Assembly: GCF_900111885.1 (NCBI RefSeq)
Contig: NZ_FOKG01000001.1
Coordinates: 124,001 to 188,000 of the forward strand
Direction of reading: 5' to 3'
Length of the DNA: 64,000 bases
DNA from: Amycolatopsis marina
GTDB taxonomy: Bacteria; Actinomycetota; Actinomycetes; Mycobacteriales; Pseudonocardiaceae
Position 1 is the first letter of the stretch; every line of letters begins with the position of its first letter. Below, one piece after another: positions 45,257 to 55,030 of this stretch. The position numbers were made by a program, and so were the translations under genes. The notes under the pieces are model-generated. The model did not search any database. It was given only the letters and a program-made list of their open reading frames with translations, and was not told where the DNA came from.

Positions 45257-45472
45257 TCAGGCCACCGGTGGCTTCGCGGGCCACTCGGTCAGGCTGACTG
45301 TCTCCGCCCCCGCGGGCAGGCGGACCCTGCGCGGCCGCTCGCACCGAGCCGCGGGCACGGGGCGCAGTCCGTGCCGGACGGCGTGTGCGGCGTCGATGCC
45401 GTAGGCGATGTCGCCAAGGAACCGGCGAAGAGAGCGCACCGCGCCCACCCGTCCCCGTCGTGCACTCCACAT
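45257..45472 (-). CDS. small basic hypothetical protein (71 aa)
   Basis: ATG at 45472. RRFLGDIAYGIDAAHAVRHGL and TVSLTEWPAKPP look protein-like. The frame is open to the left as far as a TAA near 45540 without another start codon, so the start is doubtful and it may be a broken gene. Rest of the 45220-45627 gap shows nothing. Confidence 0.35.
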   Translation of the reverse strand: MWSARRGRVGAVRSLRRFLGDIAYGIDAAHAVRHGLRPVPAARCERPRRVRLPAGAETVSLTEWPAKPPVA

Positions 45473-45627
45473 ACGGCAGATTTTGACTTCGCCGCGGGTC
45501 GTTGACCAGAGATGGAAGTCACCGGATTTGCCCGATTACGGCGTGGCGCGGAAGACACGCCGATCAGTCGACGACCTGCACCACCGCACCCACGGCGACT
45601 CCCACCGTGGAAGGCGATTCCGGTGTG

Positions 45628-46170
45628 TCAGGAGCGGGTCCAGCGGGCCTCGTAGCCAGTCAGCCTGGCGATCGTGGCGAGGCCCCCGAGCAACAACCGC
45701 TGCACCACCGCGGGCACCCCCGCCAGGTAGCCGTCCTGCCGTTCCCACAGCAGGGCAAGCGCGAGCGGATTTCGCGGAACTCCGCTACGACTCGTCCGGC
45801 CCGCGACGTCGAGCCGGTGCCAGAGCTCGAACATCTCCCTGTGCCGCAACGGCGGCCGCACCTCGTGGTGGAGCGTCAGCGCCTGCCCCACGTTGCGGAA
45901 CTCATGCACCGCACCTGGCCGGATCGTCACCGTATCCCCAGGCCGTGGCGCGATTTCGCGCCCGTCCACACGGAACAGGACGGACCCCTGCGTCAGCGTG
46001 AACGACTCGGTCAGCACGGGATGCCAGTGTGGCCCGGCCATTCGCCCTGGCCGGGACCAGACGTGCTCGATCCGCAGGAAGTCGCCCGCTGAATCGGTGT
46101 CCTCGGCAAGGAACCTGACCTCGTGGCCATCGCGAAACACCAGCACCGAGGTTCTCTCGTCCTCGCCCAT
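45628..46170 (-). CDS. cupin-domain protein
   Basis: 180 residues from ATG at 46170 (TGGAAGGGG ahead). Double-stranded beta-helix with PHWHPVLTESFTLTQGSVLF and PGDTVTIRPGAVHEFRN, giving the His/Glu metal site of cupins. The last third is helical (DGYLAGVPAVVQRLLLGGL). Divergent from the MarR gene, likely its target. Function may be binding or converting a small aromatic or sugar; unknown. Confidence 0.8.
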   Translation of the reverse strand: MGEDERTSVLVFRDGHEVRFLAEDTDSAGDFLRIEHVWSRPGRMAGPHWHPVLTESFTLTQGSVLFRVDGREIAPRPGDTVTIRPGAVHEFRNVGQALTLHHEVRPPLRHREMFELWHRLDVAGRTSRSGVPRNPLALALLWERQDGYLAGVPAVVQRLLLGGLATIARLTGYEARWTRS

Positions 46171-46199
46171 CCGCCACCCCTTCCAGTACCGACCACACA

Positions 46200-46220
46200 A
46201 TACTAAGGTAGCCTTTGTAT
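46200..46220. promoter_or_regulatory. MarR operator with -10 box
   Basis: ATACTAAGG-TAG-CCTTTGTAT, a near-perfect dyad (8 of 9 pairs). TAGCCT (46209-46214) inside it is a -10 box for the MarR gene, whose GTG lies nine bases later, so binding would block both divergent promoters. Confidence 0.65.
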
Positions 46221-46222
46221 CT

Positions 46223-46675
46223 GTGCCAGACCTCGAGACCCCGCCGACCGGGCGGGACAGCCTGCTGAAACTGCTCGTGGAGACATCGAGGCTGCTGGAA
46301 GGCAGGCTCGACGAGCAGCTTCGCGACACCGAAGGGCGGGTCCTCCGCCCCGCGCACTACGCCGTCTTCCGCTACCTGGATCCAGCGGGCTCCCGAGTCA
46401 CGGAACTGGCGGCGGCCGCCGGCATGACCCAGCAGTCGATGGGCGAACTGGTCACTCATCTCGAACGGCACGGTTATGTCGAACGGGTGCGGGATACACG
46501 CGACGGCCGCGCCAAGATCGTGGTTCCGACCGGAAAGGGCCGTGCCGGACTGGGCCGGGCGGGCACATTGCTCGCCGAGATCGAGTCCGCTCTCGCACAC
46601 CGTATCGGCGAGGACAGATTGGGGGATCTCGTGGATCTGCTTCTGGAACTCAGGCGGACACTCGAGTCGGACTGA
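46223..46675 (+). CDS. MarR-family regulator
   Basis: 150 residues from GTG at 46223. VTELAAAAGMTQQSMGELVTHL and GYVERVRDTRDGRAKIVV are the recognition helix and wing of MarR proteins. It lies divergent to the cupin gene with a dyad in the 52-base gap, so it likely represses both. The start has no ribosome site; the message is probably leaderless. Confidence 0.88.
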   Translation: MPDLETPPTGRDSLLKLLVETSRLLEGRLDEQLRDTEGRVLRPAHYAVFRYLDPAGSRVTELAAAAGMTQQSMGELVTHLERHGYVERVRDTRDGRAKIVVPTGKGRAGLGRAGTLLAEIESALAHRIGEDRLGDLVDLLLELRRTLESD

Positions 46676-46765
46676 TATGTTGAGCCGAAAGGGTTGGTGT
46701 CGAAAGAATTCTTCTTCCGCGCAGTCACCGGCGAGTGGCGAGTGAATGCCGAAAGGACGAGGTGA

Positions 46766-47605
46766 ATGCTGGCCAACCAACGGCGGTCGCAGATCCTTGA
46801 GGATATCCGTCGGACGGGCGCGGTGCGGGTCAGTTCTCTCGTGGAGAGTCTCGGCGTCTCGGACATGACAGTCCGCCGTGACCTGGAACTGCTCGCCCAG
46901 GAAGGTCTCGTCGTAAAGGTCCACGGCGGTGCGCTCCTGCCTGGCGGGCGGAGCGCGGAGGAGCCCGGATTCGCCGCGAAGTCCGGCAGACAGAACGCGG
47001 AGAAGCGCGCGATCGCCGCCGAGGCGGCGAAACTGGTGGAACCGGGTATGGCGATCGGCCTTTCCGGCGGCACGACCACGTGGACCTTCGCCCGGCGCCT
47101 CCGGGACGTTCCCGGCATCACCGTCGTGACGAACTCGGTTCAGGTGGCCGACCTGTTCTCCCACCAGCCGCGTCCCGACCAGACAGTCGTCCTGACCGGT
47201 GGTATCCGGACCCCGTCCGAGGCGCTGGTCGGGCCGTTCGCCGTCGCGGCAATCCGCTCGGTGAATCTCGACATCATGTTCATGGGCGTGCACGGAATGG
47301 ACGTACGCAACGGTTTCACGACACCCAACCTGGTGGAGGCCGAGACCGACCGCGCCTTTGTGGACGCGTCTCGGCGGTTCGTCGTCCTCGCCGACCACAC
47401 CAAGTTCGGCGTACTGGGCATCAGCACCATCGCAAGCCTGGAGGCTGCGGACATCCTGGTGACCGACAGCGGACTGGCGGCGGAGAACCAGGCAGCACTG
47501 CGCGAGCGGGTCGGCGACCTCGTCGTGGTCGAGGTGAACCCGGCAGAGCACACCGACACCGCCGAGTACGACGTTCCCGCCGACCCACCCGACCGACCCG
47601 AATGA
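46766..47605 (+). CDS. DeoR-family regulator (sugar-responsive)
   Basis: 279 residues. N-terminal NQRRSQILEDIRRTGAVRVSSL and SDMTVRRDLELLAQEG are the DeoR helix-turn-helix; the C-terminal sugar-phosphate-sensing domain has GTTTWTFARRL and ADHTKFG. Typical effectors are phosphosugars. Located next to the sugar ABC transporter cluster, which it most likely controls. Confidence 0.88.
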   Translation: MLANQRRSQILEDIRRTGAVRVSSLVESLGVSDMTVRRDLELLAQEGLVVKVHGGALLPGGRSAEEPGFAAKSGRQNAEKRAIAAEAAKLVEPGMAIGLSGGTTTWTFARRLRDVPGITVVTNSVQVADLFSHQPRPDQTVVLTGGIRTPSEALVGPFAVAAIRSVNLDIMFMGVHGMDVRNGFTTPNLVEAETDRAFVDASRRFVVLADHTKFGVLGISTIASLEAADILVTDSGLAAENQAALRERVGDLVVVEVNPAEHTDTAEYDVPADPPDRPE

Positions 47606-47662
47606 CCCCGCGGGGGTAATTCGTCGACGAATCAGCGCCGGTCTTTCGGCCGGAAGCAGGTG

Positions 47663-48673
47663 TCAGCGACGTTCCACTCTGGACAGCCAGCGTTGGACGG
47701 TGACCACGACCAGCAGGATCGTGCCGCTGATCACCGCCTGCCAGTTGGAGTTCAGCGAACCGACCTGGTTGATCACGTTCTTGATCACCTGCAGGAGCAG
47801 CACGCCGACCAGGGTGCCGAGAATCGTGCCCGCACCTCCGGTGAGCAGGGTGCCACCGAGCACGACCGCGGCGATGGCCTCGAGTTCCATGCCCACACCG
47901 AGCACCGTCACCCCGGATGACGTGTAGGACGCGATCATCACGCCACCGAACCCGGCCAGCAGACCGGACATGACGTAGGCGATGATCTTCGTCCGCACCA
48001 CCGGCAGGCCCATCAGATCGGCGGCGTCCTCCTGTCCACCGATCGCGAGCACCGTCGACCCGTACGACGTGCGGTGCAGCACGAGCCCGCCGATCGCGAA
48101 CGCGACCACGACGAGCCAGAGCGGATACCCGATCCCGAACAACGAACCCTGCGCGAGTTCCAGGAACGCCGACCCCGGCGGCACCTTGTACGTCGTCGCG
48201 CCCTCGTCACTGATGAGCAGCAGCAGGCCACGCGCGAACAACAGGCCGGCCAGCGTGACGATGAACGGCGGCAGGCCACCGCGCGCGATGATCAGCCCCT
48301 GGATCAGGCCGATTCCCCCGCACACCACCAACGGGACAACGAGCGCGGCCAGTAGACCGTACTGCGAGCCCCATGCCGCCAGGACTCCCCCGAGCGCGAA
48401 CACCGACCCGACCGAGAGGTCGATCCCACCGGTCATGATCACGAAGGTCATCCCGAGCGCGACCATGGCGAGGAACGACGCCTCGAGACCGATGTTCGTC
48501 AGGTTGCCCGCGGTGCCGAAGGAGTCGAACGCGAACGTAGACACGACGACGGCAGCGACGAGAATGACCAGCGCACCCTGTCGCTGCACCAGATGGGCCA
48601 TCCTGGCCCGGCTTCCCCGGGACGGGGCGGTATCGGGGGTCGTATCACTCTCCGGAACACCCGTCGCCGTCAT
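47663..48673 (-). CDS. sugar ABC transporter permease (YjfF/RbsC-like)
   Basis: 336 residues, about ten helices; MTGGIDLSVGSVFALGG and ATDLMGLPV-type loops mark the RbsC-like permease family. ATG at 48673 follows GGAGAAAGG. Last gene of binding protein-ATPase-permease-permease, the order of the E. coli ytfQRT-yjfF galactofuranose system, which has two distinct permeases like this one. Overlaps the stop of the preceding permease. Confidence 0.9.
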   Translation of the reverse strand: MTATGVPESDTTPDTAPSRGSRARMAHLVQRQGALVILVAAVVVSTFAFDSFGTAGNLTNIGLEASFLAMVALGMTFVIMTGGIDLSVGSVFALGGVLAAWGSQYGLLAALVVPLVVCGGIGLIQGLIIARGGLPPFIVTLAGLLFARGLLLLISDEGATTYKVPPGSAFLELAQGSLFGIGYPLWLVVVAFAIGGLVLHRTSYGSTVLAIGGQEDAADLMGLPVVRTKIIAYVMSGLLAGFGGVMIASYTSSGVTVLGVGMELEAIAAVVLGGTLLTGGAGTILGTLVGVLLLQVIKNVINQVGSLNSNWQAVISGTILLVVVTVQRWLSRVERR

Positions 48674-49704
48674 GATCGAGCCTTTCTCCTGCCGAGCTGC
48701 ACATAGACGGCCGCGACCACGATGACCGCCTGGGCGATCTGCGCGGTCGAATCCGGGATGTCGTGGAAGATCAGGGTCGCGGTGATCAGTTGCATCAGCA
48801 GAGCGCCTGCCACGGTCCCGGCAATCCGCACCTGACCACCGGAGAGCGGAGTTCCGCCGATCACGACCGCGGTGATGGCCGACAGTTCCACCAGCAGACC
48901 CAGCTTGGTCGGGTCGCTGGCCTGCGAGCGCGCGGCCAGCAACACCCCGGCAAGGGCCGCCAGCAGTCCACACACGACATACGTCGTCGTGAGCACCCGT
49001 TTCACCGGGAGCCCGGCGAGTTCCGCGGCACGTTTGTTGCCGCCGATCGCCACCAGTTGCCGCCCGTAGGTGGACCTGCGCACTAGGAACCACGCCATCG
49101 CGGCGACGGCGATACCGATCAACACGACGTAGGGGACGCCGAGCAGGGCACCGGAGCCGAGTTCGACGATGCCCGGCTGCCGGATGCTCTTGATCTCCCC
49201 GCCGAACAGGTTGGCGACGCCCCGCCCGGCGACCATGATGCCGAGTGTGGCGACGATGGGCTGCACTCCCACCCTGGCCACGAGCGTTCCGGCCAGTACG
49301 CCGGTTACTCCGCCCGCGAGCACCGCGATCAGGACGGCCACCAGTGCGCCGTAGCCGATGTACAGCGGGATCAGTGCGGCGGCCAGGGCCATCACCGCGC
49401 CGACCGAGAGGTCGATGCCCTGGGTGCCGATCACCAGCGACATCCCGAGTGCCACGATCAGCACCGGGGCCACCTGGATCAGCTGCAGCCGGATGGTCCC
49501 CTCGCTGAGAAAGTTGTCGGTGACGGCGATGTTCACCAGCACCAGCAACGCCAGCGCCACGTACACACCGTTGCGCCTGGCCCAGTCCATGGAGAGCCTG
49601 TCCCGCACGGACCGACGACCCGGCACGGGCGTGCCCGGCGACACCGGCGCCGGTTCCTCCCTGCCGGAGTCCACGTCGTGACCGGACGTCGTGATCTCAG
49701 ACAT
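48670..49704 (-). CDS. sugar ABC transporter permease (YtfT/RbsC-like)
   Basis: 344 residues from ATG at 49704. IGTQGIDLSVGAVMALAAAL is the same family signature as in its neighbour. Its ATGA overlap with the next gene and its overlap with the ATPase gene keep all parts in one operon. The two permeases probably form a heterodimer. Confidence 0.9.
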   Translation of the reverse strand: MSEITTSGHDVDSGREEPAPVSPGTPVPGRRSVRDRLSMDWARRNGVYVALALLVLVNIAVTDNFLSEGTIRLQLIQVAPVLIVALGMSLVIGTQGIDLSVGAVMALAAALIPLYIGYGALVAVLIAVLAGGVTGVLAGTLVARVGVQPIVATLGIMVAGRGVANLFGGEIKSIRQPGIVELGSGALLGVPYVVLIGIAVAAMAWFLVRRSTYGRQLVAIGGNKRAAELAGLPVKRVLTTTYVVCGLLAALAGVLLAARSQASDPTKLGLLVELSAITAVVIGGTPLSGGQVRIAGTVAGALLMQLITATLIFHDIPDSTAQIAQAVIVVAAVYVQLGRRKARS

Positions 49705-51289
49705 CACCCGCCTCCTCAACGGCCGGATCCGGCCGCGCGGGCCCACCAGCGAGTGCGGCGAGCAGTGCGGCGCTCGTCATCTCGTCACCGGACAGCTCCT
49801 GCTGGATGGATCCGTTGTGCAGCACGGCAATGCGGTCAGCCCCTTCCACCAGTTCGTCCATCTCGCTGGAGATCAGCACGACCGCGAGGCCCTGCTCGGC
49901 CAGTTCGTCGATCAGCGCCTGCACCTCACTCTTGGCGCCGACATCGATGCCGCGGGTGGGCTCGTCCAGCAGGAACACCTTTGGTTCCGTGCACAGCCAT
50001 CGGGCGATCAGCACCTTCTGCTGGTTACCGCCGGAGAGCTCCCGCACCTTCTGCGCGGGACTGGACGCCTTGATTCGCAACCGGCGGATGAATGTCTCCA
50101 CCAGCTCGTCCATCCGCGACTCGGAGATGATCCCGGCACGGGAGAACCGGGGCATGACGGCCAGCGCGATGTTGTCCCGGACGGAGAGGTCGGGAATGAT
50201 GCCCTCTGCCTTGCGATCCTCCGACAGCAGTGCGATACCGGACCGCAGGGCGTGGCGAACGGAATTGGTGCGGATCGCGGAACCCGACACCTCGACCGTC
50301 CCGGCCCGCATCGGCAACGCGCCGTACACCGCCTTCACCGTTTCGCTGCGCCCCGAACCGAGCAGGCCACCGAGGCCGAGCACCTCACCCGGCCGGACGG
50401 CCAGGGTGACACCGCGCAGCCGGTTCCGGACATCGACACCGGTGACCGCCAGCACGGGGTCGCGAGCACGCAGATGCGTCTCGCCGAACTCCGTCGTCCC
50501 CGCCTCCACGATCTCGCCCGGATCGCGGCCGAGCATGTGCGAGACCAACGTGACGCGGTCGATTCCCGCGAGTTCGCCGGTGTGCACATGCTGCCCGTCA
50601 CGCAGGATCGTGACGCGGTCACAGAGTTCCCACAGCTCGTCGAGCCGGTGTGAGACGAAAACCAGGCCGACGCCCCTGTCGCGCAGGGTGCGCGCGACAC
50701 CGAACAGCGTCGCCACCTCCCTCGACTCCAGTGAGGACGTCGGCTCGTCCATGATCACGACCCGGCTGTCCACCGACATCGCCCTGGCGAGTGCCACCAT
50801 CTGCTGCACACCGAGGCCGAGCCTGCCGAGGTCGGCTGCGACGTCGATGTCGATGCCGAGCGAACCGAGCAGTGCCCCCGCCATTCGGTTCATCGCGCGC
50901 ACGTCGATCAGCCGGGCACGGTTGCGCGGCTCCCTGCCGAGGAAGATGTTGCGGGCCACCGACAGCAGCGGTACCAGGTTGACCTCCTGGTAGATGGTGG
51001 AGATGCCCGCGTCCTGCGCGTCCGATGGCCGCTGGAAGTCCACCTCGTCGCCGGCGAACCGGACGGTTCCGCTGTTGGGCCGGTACACCCCGGTCAGCAC
51101 CTTGATCAAAGTGGACTTGCCCGCGCCGTTCTCACCGACCAATGCGTGGATCTCGCCCTCGGCGAGGGCGAAGTCGACTCCGCGCAGCGCGTGTACGCCG
51201 CCAAACGACTTGGTCACGCCCTCGGTCTCGAGCACGAGACCGGACCGGGTCGGCCGCGGTGGCGGTTGTGCTGTGCTGGTGGCGGTCAC
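49697..51289 (-). CDS. sugar ABC transporter ATP-binding protein (YtfR/MglA-like)
   Basis: 530 residues with two ATPase halves. First: GENGAGKSTL and LGVQQMVALARAM; second: degenerate Walker A GLLGSGRSE, LSGGNQQKVLIARWL and VFLLDEPTRGIDVG. This double-cassette form is typical of the ribose/galactose/xylose importer class. GTG at 51289. Confidence 0.93.
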   Translation of the reverse strand: MTATSTAQPPPRPTRSGLVLETEGVTKSFGGVHALRGVDFALAEGEIHALVGENGAGKSTLIKVLTGVYRPNSGTVRFAGDEVDFQRPSDAQDAGISTIYQEVNLVPLLSVARNIFLGREPRNRARLIDVRAMNRMAGALLGSLGIDIDVAADLGRLGLGVQQMVALARAMSVDSRVVIMDEPTSSLESREVATLFGVARTLRDRGVGLVFVSHRLDELWELCDRVTILRDGQHVHTGELAGIDRVTLVSHMLGRDPGEIVEAGTTEFGETHLRARDPVLAVTGVDVRNRLRGVTLAVRPGEVLGLGGLLGSGRSETVKAVYGALPMRAGTVEVSGSAIRTNSVRHALRSGIALLSEDRKAEGIIPDLSVRDNIALAVMPRFSRAGIISESRMDELVETFIRRLRIKASSPAQKVRELSGGNQQKVLIARWLCTEPKVFLLDEPTRGIDVGAKSEVQALIDELAEQGLAVVLISSEMDELVEGADRIAVLHNGSIQQELSGDEMTSAALLAALAGGPARPDPAVEEAGDV

Positions 51290-51315
51290 GACGATGTCAC
51301 TCCTCGCGCTGCGGT

Positions 51316-52401
51316 TCAGAAGGCGTTGCCGATTTCCGCCTCAGCGTTCTCGGCGTTGTACTCGTCGTCGGAGATGATGATGTCCTCCGGGATCGGCTCG
51401 CCGTCGTAGAACTTCTGCGCGGTCTCGAAAGCCAGAGGACCGAACCGGGGGTTGGACTCGATCACGGCGTTCATCTGGCCGTCCACGATCGCCTGCACGG
51501 CGTTGCGTGTGCCGTCGATGGACACGAGTTTGATGTCCTCACCCGGCTTCTTCCCCGCGGCCTGCACAGCCGTCACGGCGCCCAGTGCCATCTCGTCGTT
51601 GTGCGCATAGATCGCGGTGATGTCCGGGTTGGACTGCAACAGTTGCTCGGCGACGGTCTGTCCCTCGTCACGGGCGAAGTTCGCGGTCTGCTCCGCGACG
51701 ATCTCCAGCCCGGGGTACTGCGCCTTGACCTGGTCCTTGAATCCCGAGTTCCGCTCGTCGGTCACGTTGTTACCGGACGCGCCCAGCAGAACCGCCACCT
51801 TGGCGGTACCGCCGGTGACCTCGTTCATCGCGTCGGCGGCGCGCTTGCCCTGCTCGTAGAAGTCCGAACCCAGGAACGCGACGTAGTCCTCGCAGTGGGT
51901 GTTGGTCACCTTCCTGTCGATCGTGAGTACCGGGACGCCTGCCTGTTTCGCCGCGTCGAGGGCGGGGTCGAGGCCGTCGGAGTTCACCGGGGCGACGATC
52001 AGGAACTCCACTCCCTGGCTCACCAGGTTCTTGATGTCGGCGATCTGCTTTGGCAGTTCGTTGTTGGCGTTGGTGACGAGCAGGTCCTGAACGCCCGCAG
52101 CCTTGGCGGCGTCCCTGATCGACTTCGTCTCCGCCGCGCGGAAGGCCGCGGTGTCCGGTTCGGACTGGGAGAAGCCGACAACGGCGTCGGCCAGGTTGAT
52201 CTTCTCGGCGCCGTACTTCTCGAGCGTGCATCCCTCGCCCGTGCTCTCGTTCTCCTTGACGACCTGCCCGTCGCCGCCGTCGCCCGCGCCCGCTGCGGGC
52301 GTCGGCTCCTCGCCGGTGTTGGTGCAGCCGGCCAGTGCCACGCCTACGGCCGTTGCCGCGACGAGCGCCTGCCATGAGCGCAGTGCCTTGTTGCGTGTCA
52401 T
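51316..52401 (-). CDS. sugar-binding lipoprotein (YtfQ-like)
   Basis: 361 residues from ATG at 52401 (AAGGAG). Lipobox LAGC near residue 26, then a periplasmic binding fold with GFSQSEPDTAAFRAAET, DYVAFLGSDFYEQGK, YAHNDEMALGA and SIDGTRNAVQAIVDG. It resembles the galactofuranose-binding YtfQ group. Captures sugar outside the membrane for the ATPase and two permeases downstream. Confidence 0.92.
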   Translation of the reverse strand: MTRNKALRSWQALVAATAVGVALAGCTNTGEEPTPAAGAGDGGDGQVVKENESTGEGCTLEKYGAEKINLADAVVGFSQSEPDTAAFRAAETKSIRDAAKAAGVQDLLVTNANNELPKQIADIKNLVSQGVEFLIVAPVNSDGLDPALDAAKQAGVPVLTIDRKVTNTHCEDYVAFLGSDFYEQGKRAADAMNEVTGGTAKVAVLLGASGNNVTDERNSGFKDQVKAQYPGLEIVAEQTANFARDEGQTVAEQLLQSNPDITAIYAHNDEMALGAVTAVQAAGKKPGEDIKLVSIDGTRNAVQAIVDGQMNAVIESNPRFGPLAFETAQKFYDGEPIPEDIIISDDEYNAENAEAEIGNAF

Positions 52402-52461
52402 GCAAAGCTCCTTGGGAAAGTTTCTGGCAACAACCGGGTGTTGGCACTGGTGAAAAAGGGA

Positions 52462-52495
52462 GCGGTGCCAGGGACGGATTCCTCCCTGGCACCGC
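52462..52495 (-). terminator. Rho-independent terminator after the GH2 gene
   Basis: 13-bp perfect stem GCGGTGCCAGGGA/TCCCTGGCACCGC with an eight-base loop and a T run on the minus strand. It lies between the GH2 stop and the transporter genes. It may be partial, since only 60 bases remain for a separate transporter promoter. Confidence 0.85.
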
Positions 52496-52501
52496 CCGCT
52501 G

Positions 52502-55030
52502 TCACTCGCCTGCGGAAGCCAGTTCGGCGATCTCCGCATCGGACAGCGCCCGGTCGAAGAGCCGGACGTCGTCCACGTCGCCACGGAGGTGGTCGACGTT
52601 GTTGCCGCCGTACTGCCCGCGACCGATCACCGTGTTTCCCGTCGACTCACCGGCCGAGCACGCACTCTTCGAGGCGACCTGCTTGCCGTCGACGAACAAC
52701 TCCAGCGTTCCGGCCTGCGCGTCGCGCACCCCGGTGAGGTGGTACCAGCGACCGGGTTCCGGCTTTTCGGGCGACAGCGCTCGCAGCCCGACGAAGCTCA
52801 TGGCCCAGCGCTGGTCCTGCCCCGAGTACTGCAGGAAGAACGCGCTGCTGTTGCCGGTGTCCTGGCTGACCACCGTCTGGAAGGCGCCACCCGCCTCGTC
52901 CAGCTTCGCCCACGCCGACACCGAGTAGCTGCCCTCGGTGTCGACCAGGCTCGCGCCCGTGTCGGCGACACCGTCGCCGGCGAAGGAAAGCCCACCGCCC
53001 TCGACACCAGCGGCCCACTCGGTGTTGGCCAGTGTGGCGTCGGCTCCACCGACGGAGTCCTCCGCCGTCGAACCACTGCCCTCGTTGAACTTGTAGGCGT
53101 GGACACCCTGCAGGCCGGGAGTTCCTGGATCGGGATCCGGCCCACCGTTGCCACTTCCGTCCGCGTTGCGGATGATCGCCTCGTTGACGGCACGGACCTG
53201 CGCGAAGTCCATCTTCTCGACCTGCCGGTCATAGGTGAAGAAGCCGTTGACCTCGTGCTCGACATCGGTGATCTGCGTGTAGATGGCACCGCTGATGCCG
53301 CAACCCTGTGCGGCCGTCAGCACATCGCGCTGGTTCTCCACGTACCGCCGGGTGAGGGTTTCCTTGTCCGGCGTCATCTCGTAGGCGTGGCCCTCGCCGA
53401 ACCACATGTGCCCATCGACCTCGAGACCGAAGCCGCCGTGTTCACCGTCCATCGAAACCCGGTCACCCTCGGGCATCGGATTGGCCGGGCCGGTGTAGGC
53501 GTGCCAGTCGATGACGTCACCCTTGCCCGAGTCACCGAGAGAGGCACAACAGTTCACGCCGCTGTGCGCGTTCACCAGCCGGGTCGGGTCCTGTGCCTTG
53601 ACCTCCTCCGCGATCCGCCCGGTCGCCTCGCGAGACCATTCACCCCAGCCCTCGTTGAAGGGCACCCAGCCGACGACCGAGGTCCAGTTCTTCTTCTCCT
53701 CGACGATCTCGTGCAACTCGGCCTCGAACTGCCGTTGCGCGTCGACCGGCGGCCTTCCACCGGTCCGCATCGACGGCATGTCCTGCCAGACCAGCAGGCC
53801 CAGCTTGTCCGCGTGGTAGTACCAGCGGTCCGGTTCGGTCTTGATGTGCTTGCGCACGGTGTTGAAGCCCAGCACCTTGTGCTGCTCGAGGTCGAACTTC
53901 AGTGCCTCGTCGGTCGGCGCGGTGTAGATGCCGTCCGGCCAGTACCCCTGATCCAAAGTGGACATGTGGAAGAGGATCTCCCCGTTGAGGGTCATCCGCA
54001 GCTTGCCGTCCGCGCCCTCGGCGGTGCCGATCTCGCGCATGCCGAAGTAGGAGGAGACGCGGTCGACCGGTCGTCTGCCGTCCTTCAGCACAACCTCGAG
54101 GTCGTAGAGGAAGGGCGAGTCCGGTGACCACAGCTTGGCGTTCGGCACCGGGACCTCGAGCGGCTCGTCCGCCGGACCGCGCGTGCGAGTGACCGTCCGG
54201 CGACCGTCCTTGACGACCACTTCCGCGGTCAGCCCTTCGGCCTGCTCACCGGTGTTCACCGTCAGTCCGAGGGTGGACGTGTCGATATCAGGCACCATGT
54301 CGAGCTCGGTGACGTGGGCTGCGGGAACGGGCTCCATCCAGACCGTCTGCCAGACACCGGAGGCGCCTTCGTAGAAGATGCCTCGATCCGGAACCAGCCG
54401 CTGTTTGCCGACGGGCTGCCAGGTCGCGTCAGCGCGGTCCTCGACACCGATGACGATCTCCTGCGGGCCCGACCGCGTCAGTGCGTCGGTCACGTCTGCG
54501 GAGAAGGCACCGAAACCGCCGGTGTGGTCGGCGACTCGCTGCCCGTTCACGTACACCGTGGCCCTGTAGTCGACTGCTCCGAAGTGGAGCTTCAGTTTGT
54601 TGCCGTCGCCGACGCGCCATCCGCGGGGGACCTCGAAGGTGCGGCGGTACCACATGAAGTCCTCGTGCCGCTGGATCCCGGAGAGCGCCGACTCCGTCGG
54701 GTAGGGCACCAGAATCCGCTCGGCCAGCGTCCTGCCGAACGGCGGCGCCTCACCCTCGGCCGCACCGGCGAACTCCCAGACACCGTTGAGGTTCTGCCAG
54801 TTCTTGCGCGTGAGCTGCGGCCTCGGGTACTCGGGCAGCGCGTTGTCGGGGGATACCTGGTCGGTCCACGGGGTGGCCATTCGGGGCTCACCCATTTCCC
54901 AGCCCTCTGCCGTCGGTGCCGCCGCCACGGGAGATGCGGCTGCGGCCATCAGGAACGCGGAGAACACCGCCGTCGCGACGGTCAGCGGACCCCCACGTCT
55001 GCGTCGTCTCATCAGTGCGGATGACTTCAC
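52502..55030 (-). CDS. secreted GH2 glycosidase with C-terminal LamG domain
   Basis: 842 residues from GTG at 55030. Signal peptide with hydrophobic core and AAA-type end (AASPVAAA). GH2 modules: jelly-roll (about 55-230), Ig-like (about 230-340), TIM barrel (about 340-630) with VGWVPFNEGWGEW as acid/base Glu and SMDGEHGGFGLEV as nucleophile Glu. After a Gly/Asp/Pro linker, a concanavalin-like LamG module, EDSVGGADATLANTEW to FDRALSDAEIAEL, for carbohydrate binding. Cleaves beta-galactosides, or perhaps beta-galactofuranosides, which GH2 also includes. Next to the galactofuranose-type importer and galT. Confidence 0.9.
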   Translation of the reverse strand: MKSSALMRRRRRGGPLTVATAVFSAFLMAAAASPVAAAPTAEGWEMGEPRMATPWTDQVSPDNALPEYPRPQLTRKNWQNLNGVWEFAGAAEGEAPPFGRTLAERILVPYPTESALSGIQRHEDFMWYRRTFEVPRGWRVGDGNKLKLHFGAVDYRATVYVNGQRVADHTGGFGAFSADVTDALTRSGPQEIVIGVEDRADATWQPVGKQRLVPDRGIFYEGASGVWQTVWMEPVPAAHVTELDMVPDIDTSTLGLTVNTGEQAEGLTAEVVVKDGRRTVTRTRGPADEPLEVPVPNAKLWSPDSPFLYDLEVVLKDGRRPVDRVSSYFGMREIGTAEGADGKLRMTLNGEILFHMSTLDQGYWPDGIYTAPTDEALKFDLEQHKVLGFNTVRKHIKTEPDRWYYHADKLGLLVWQDMPSMRTGGRPPVDAQRQFEAELHEIVEEKKNWTSVVGWVPFNEGWGEWSREATGRIAEEVKAQDPTRLVNAHSGVNCCASLGDSGKGDVIDWHAYTGPANPMPEGDRVSMDGEHGGFGLEVDGHMWFGEGHAYEMTPDKETLTRRYVENQRDVLTAAQGCGISGAIYTQITDVEHEVNGFFTYDRQVEKMDFAQVRAVNEAIIRNADGSGNGGPDPDPGTPGLQGVHAYKFNEGSGSTAEDSVGGADATLANTEWAAGVEGGGLSFAGDGVADTGASLVDTEGSYSVSAWAKLDEAGGAFQTVVSQDTGNSSAFFLQYSGQDQRWAMSFVGLRALSPEKPEPGRWYHLTGVRDAQAGTLELFVDGKQVASKSACSAGESTGNTVIGRGQYGGNNVDHLRGDVDDVRLFDRALSDAEIAELASAGE

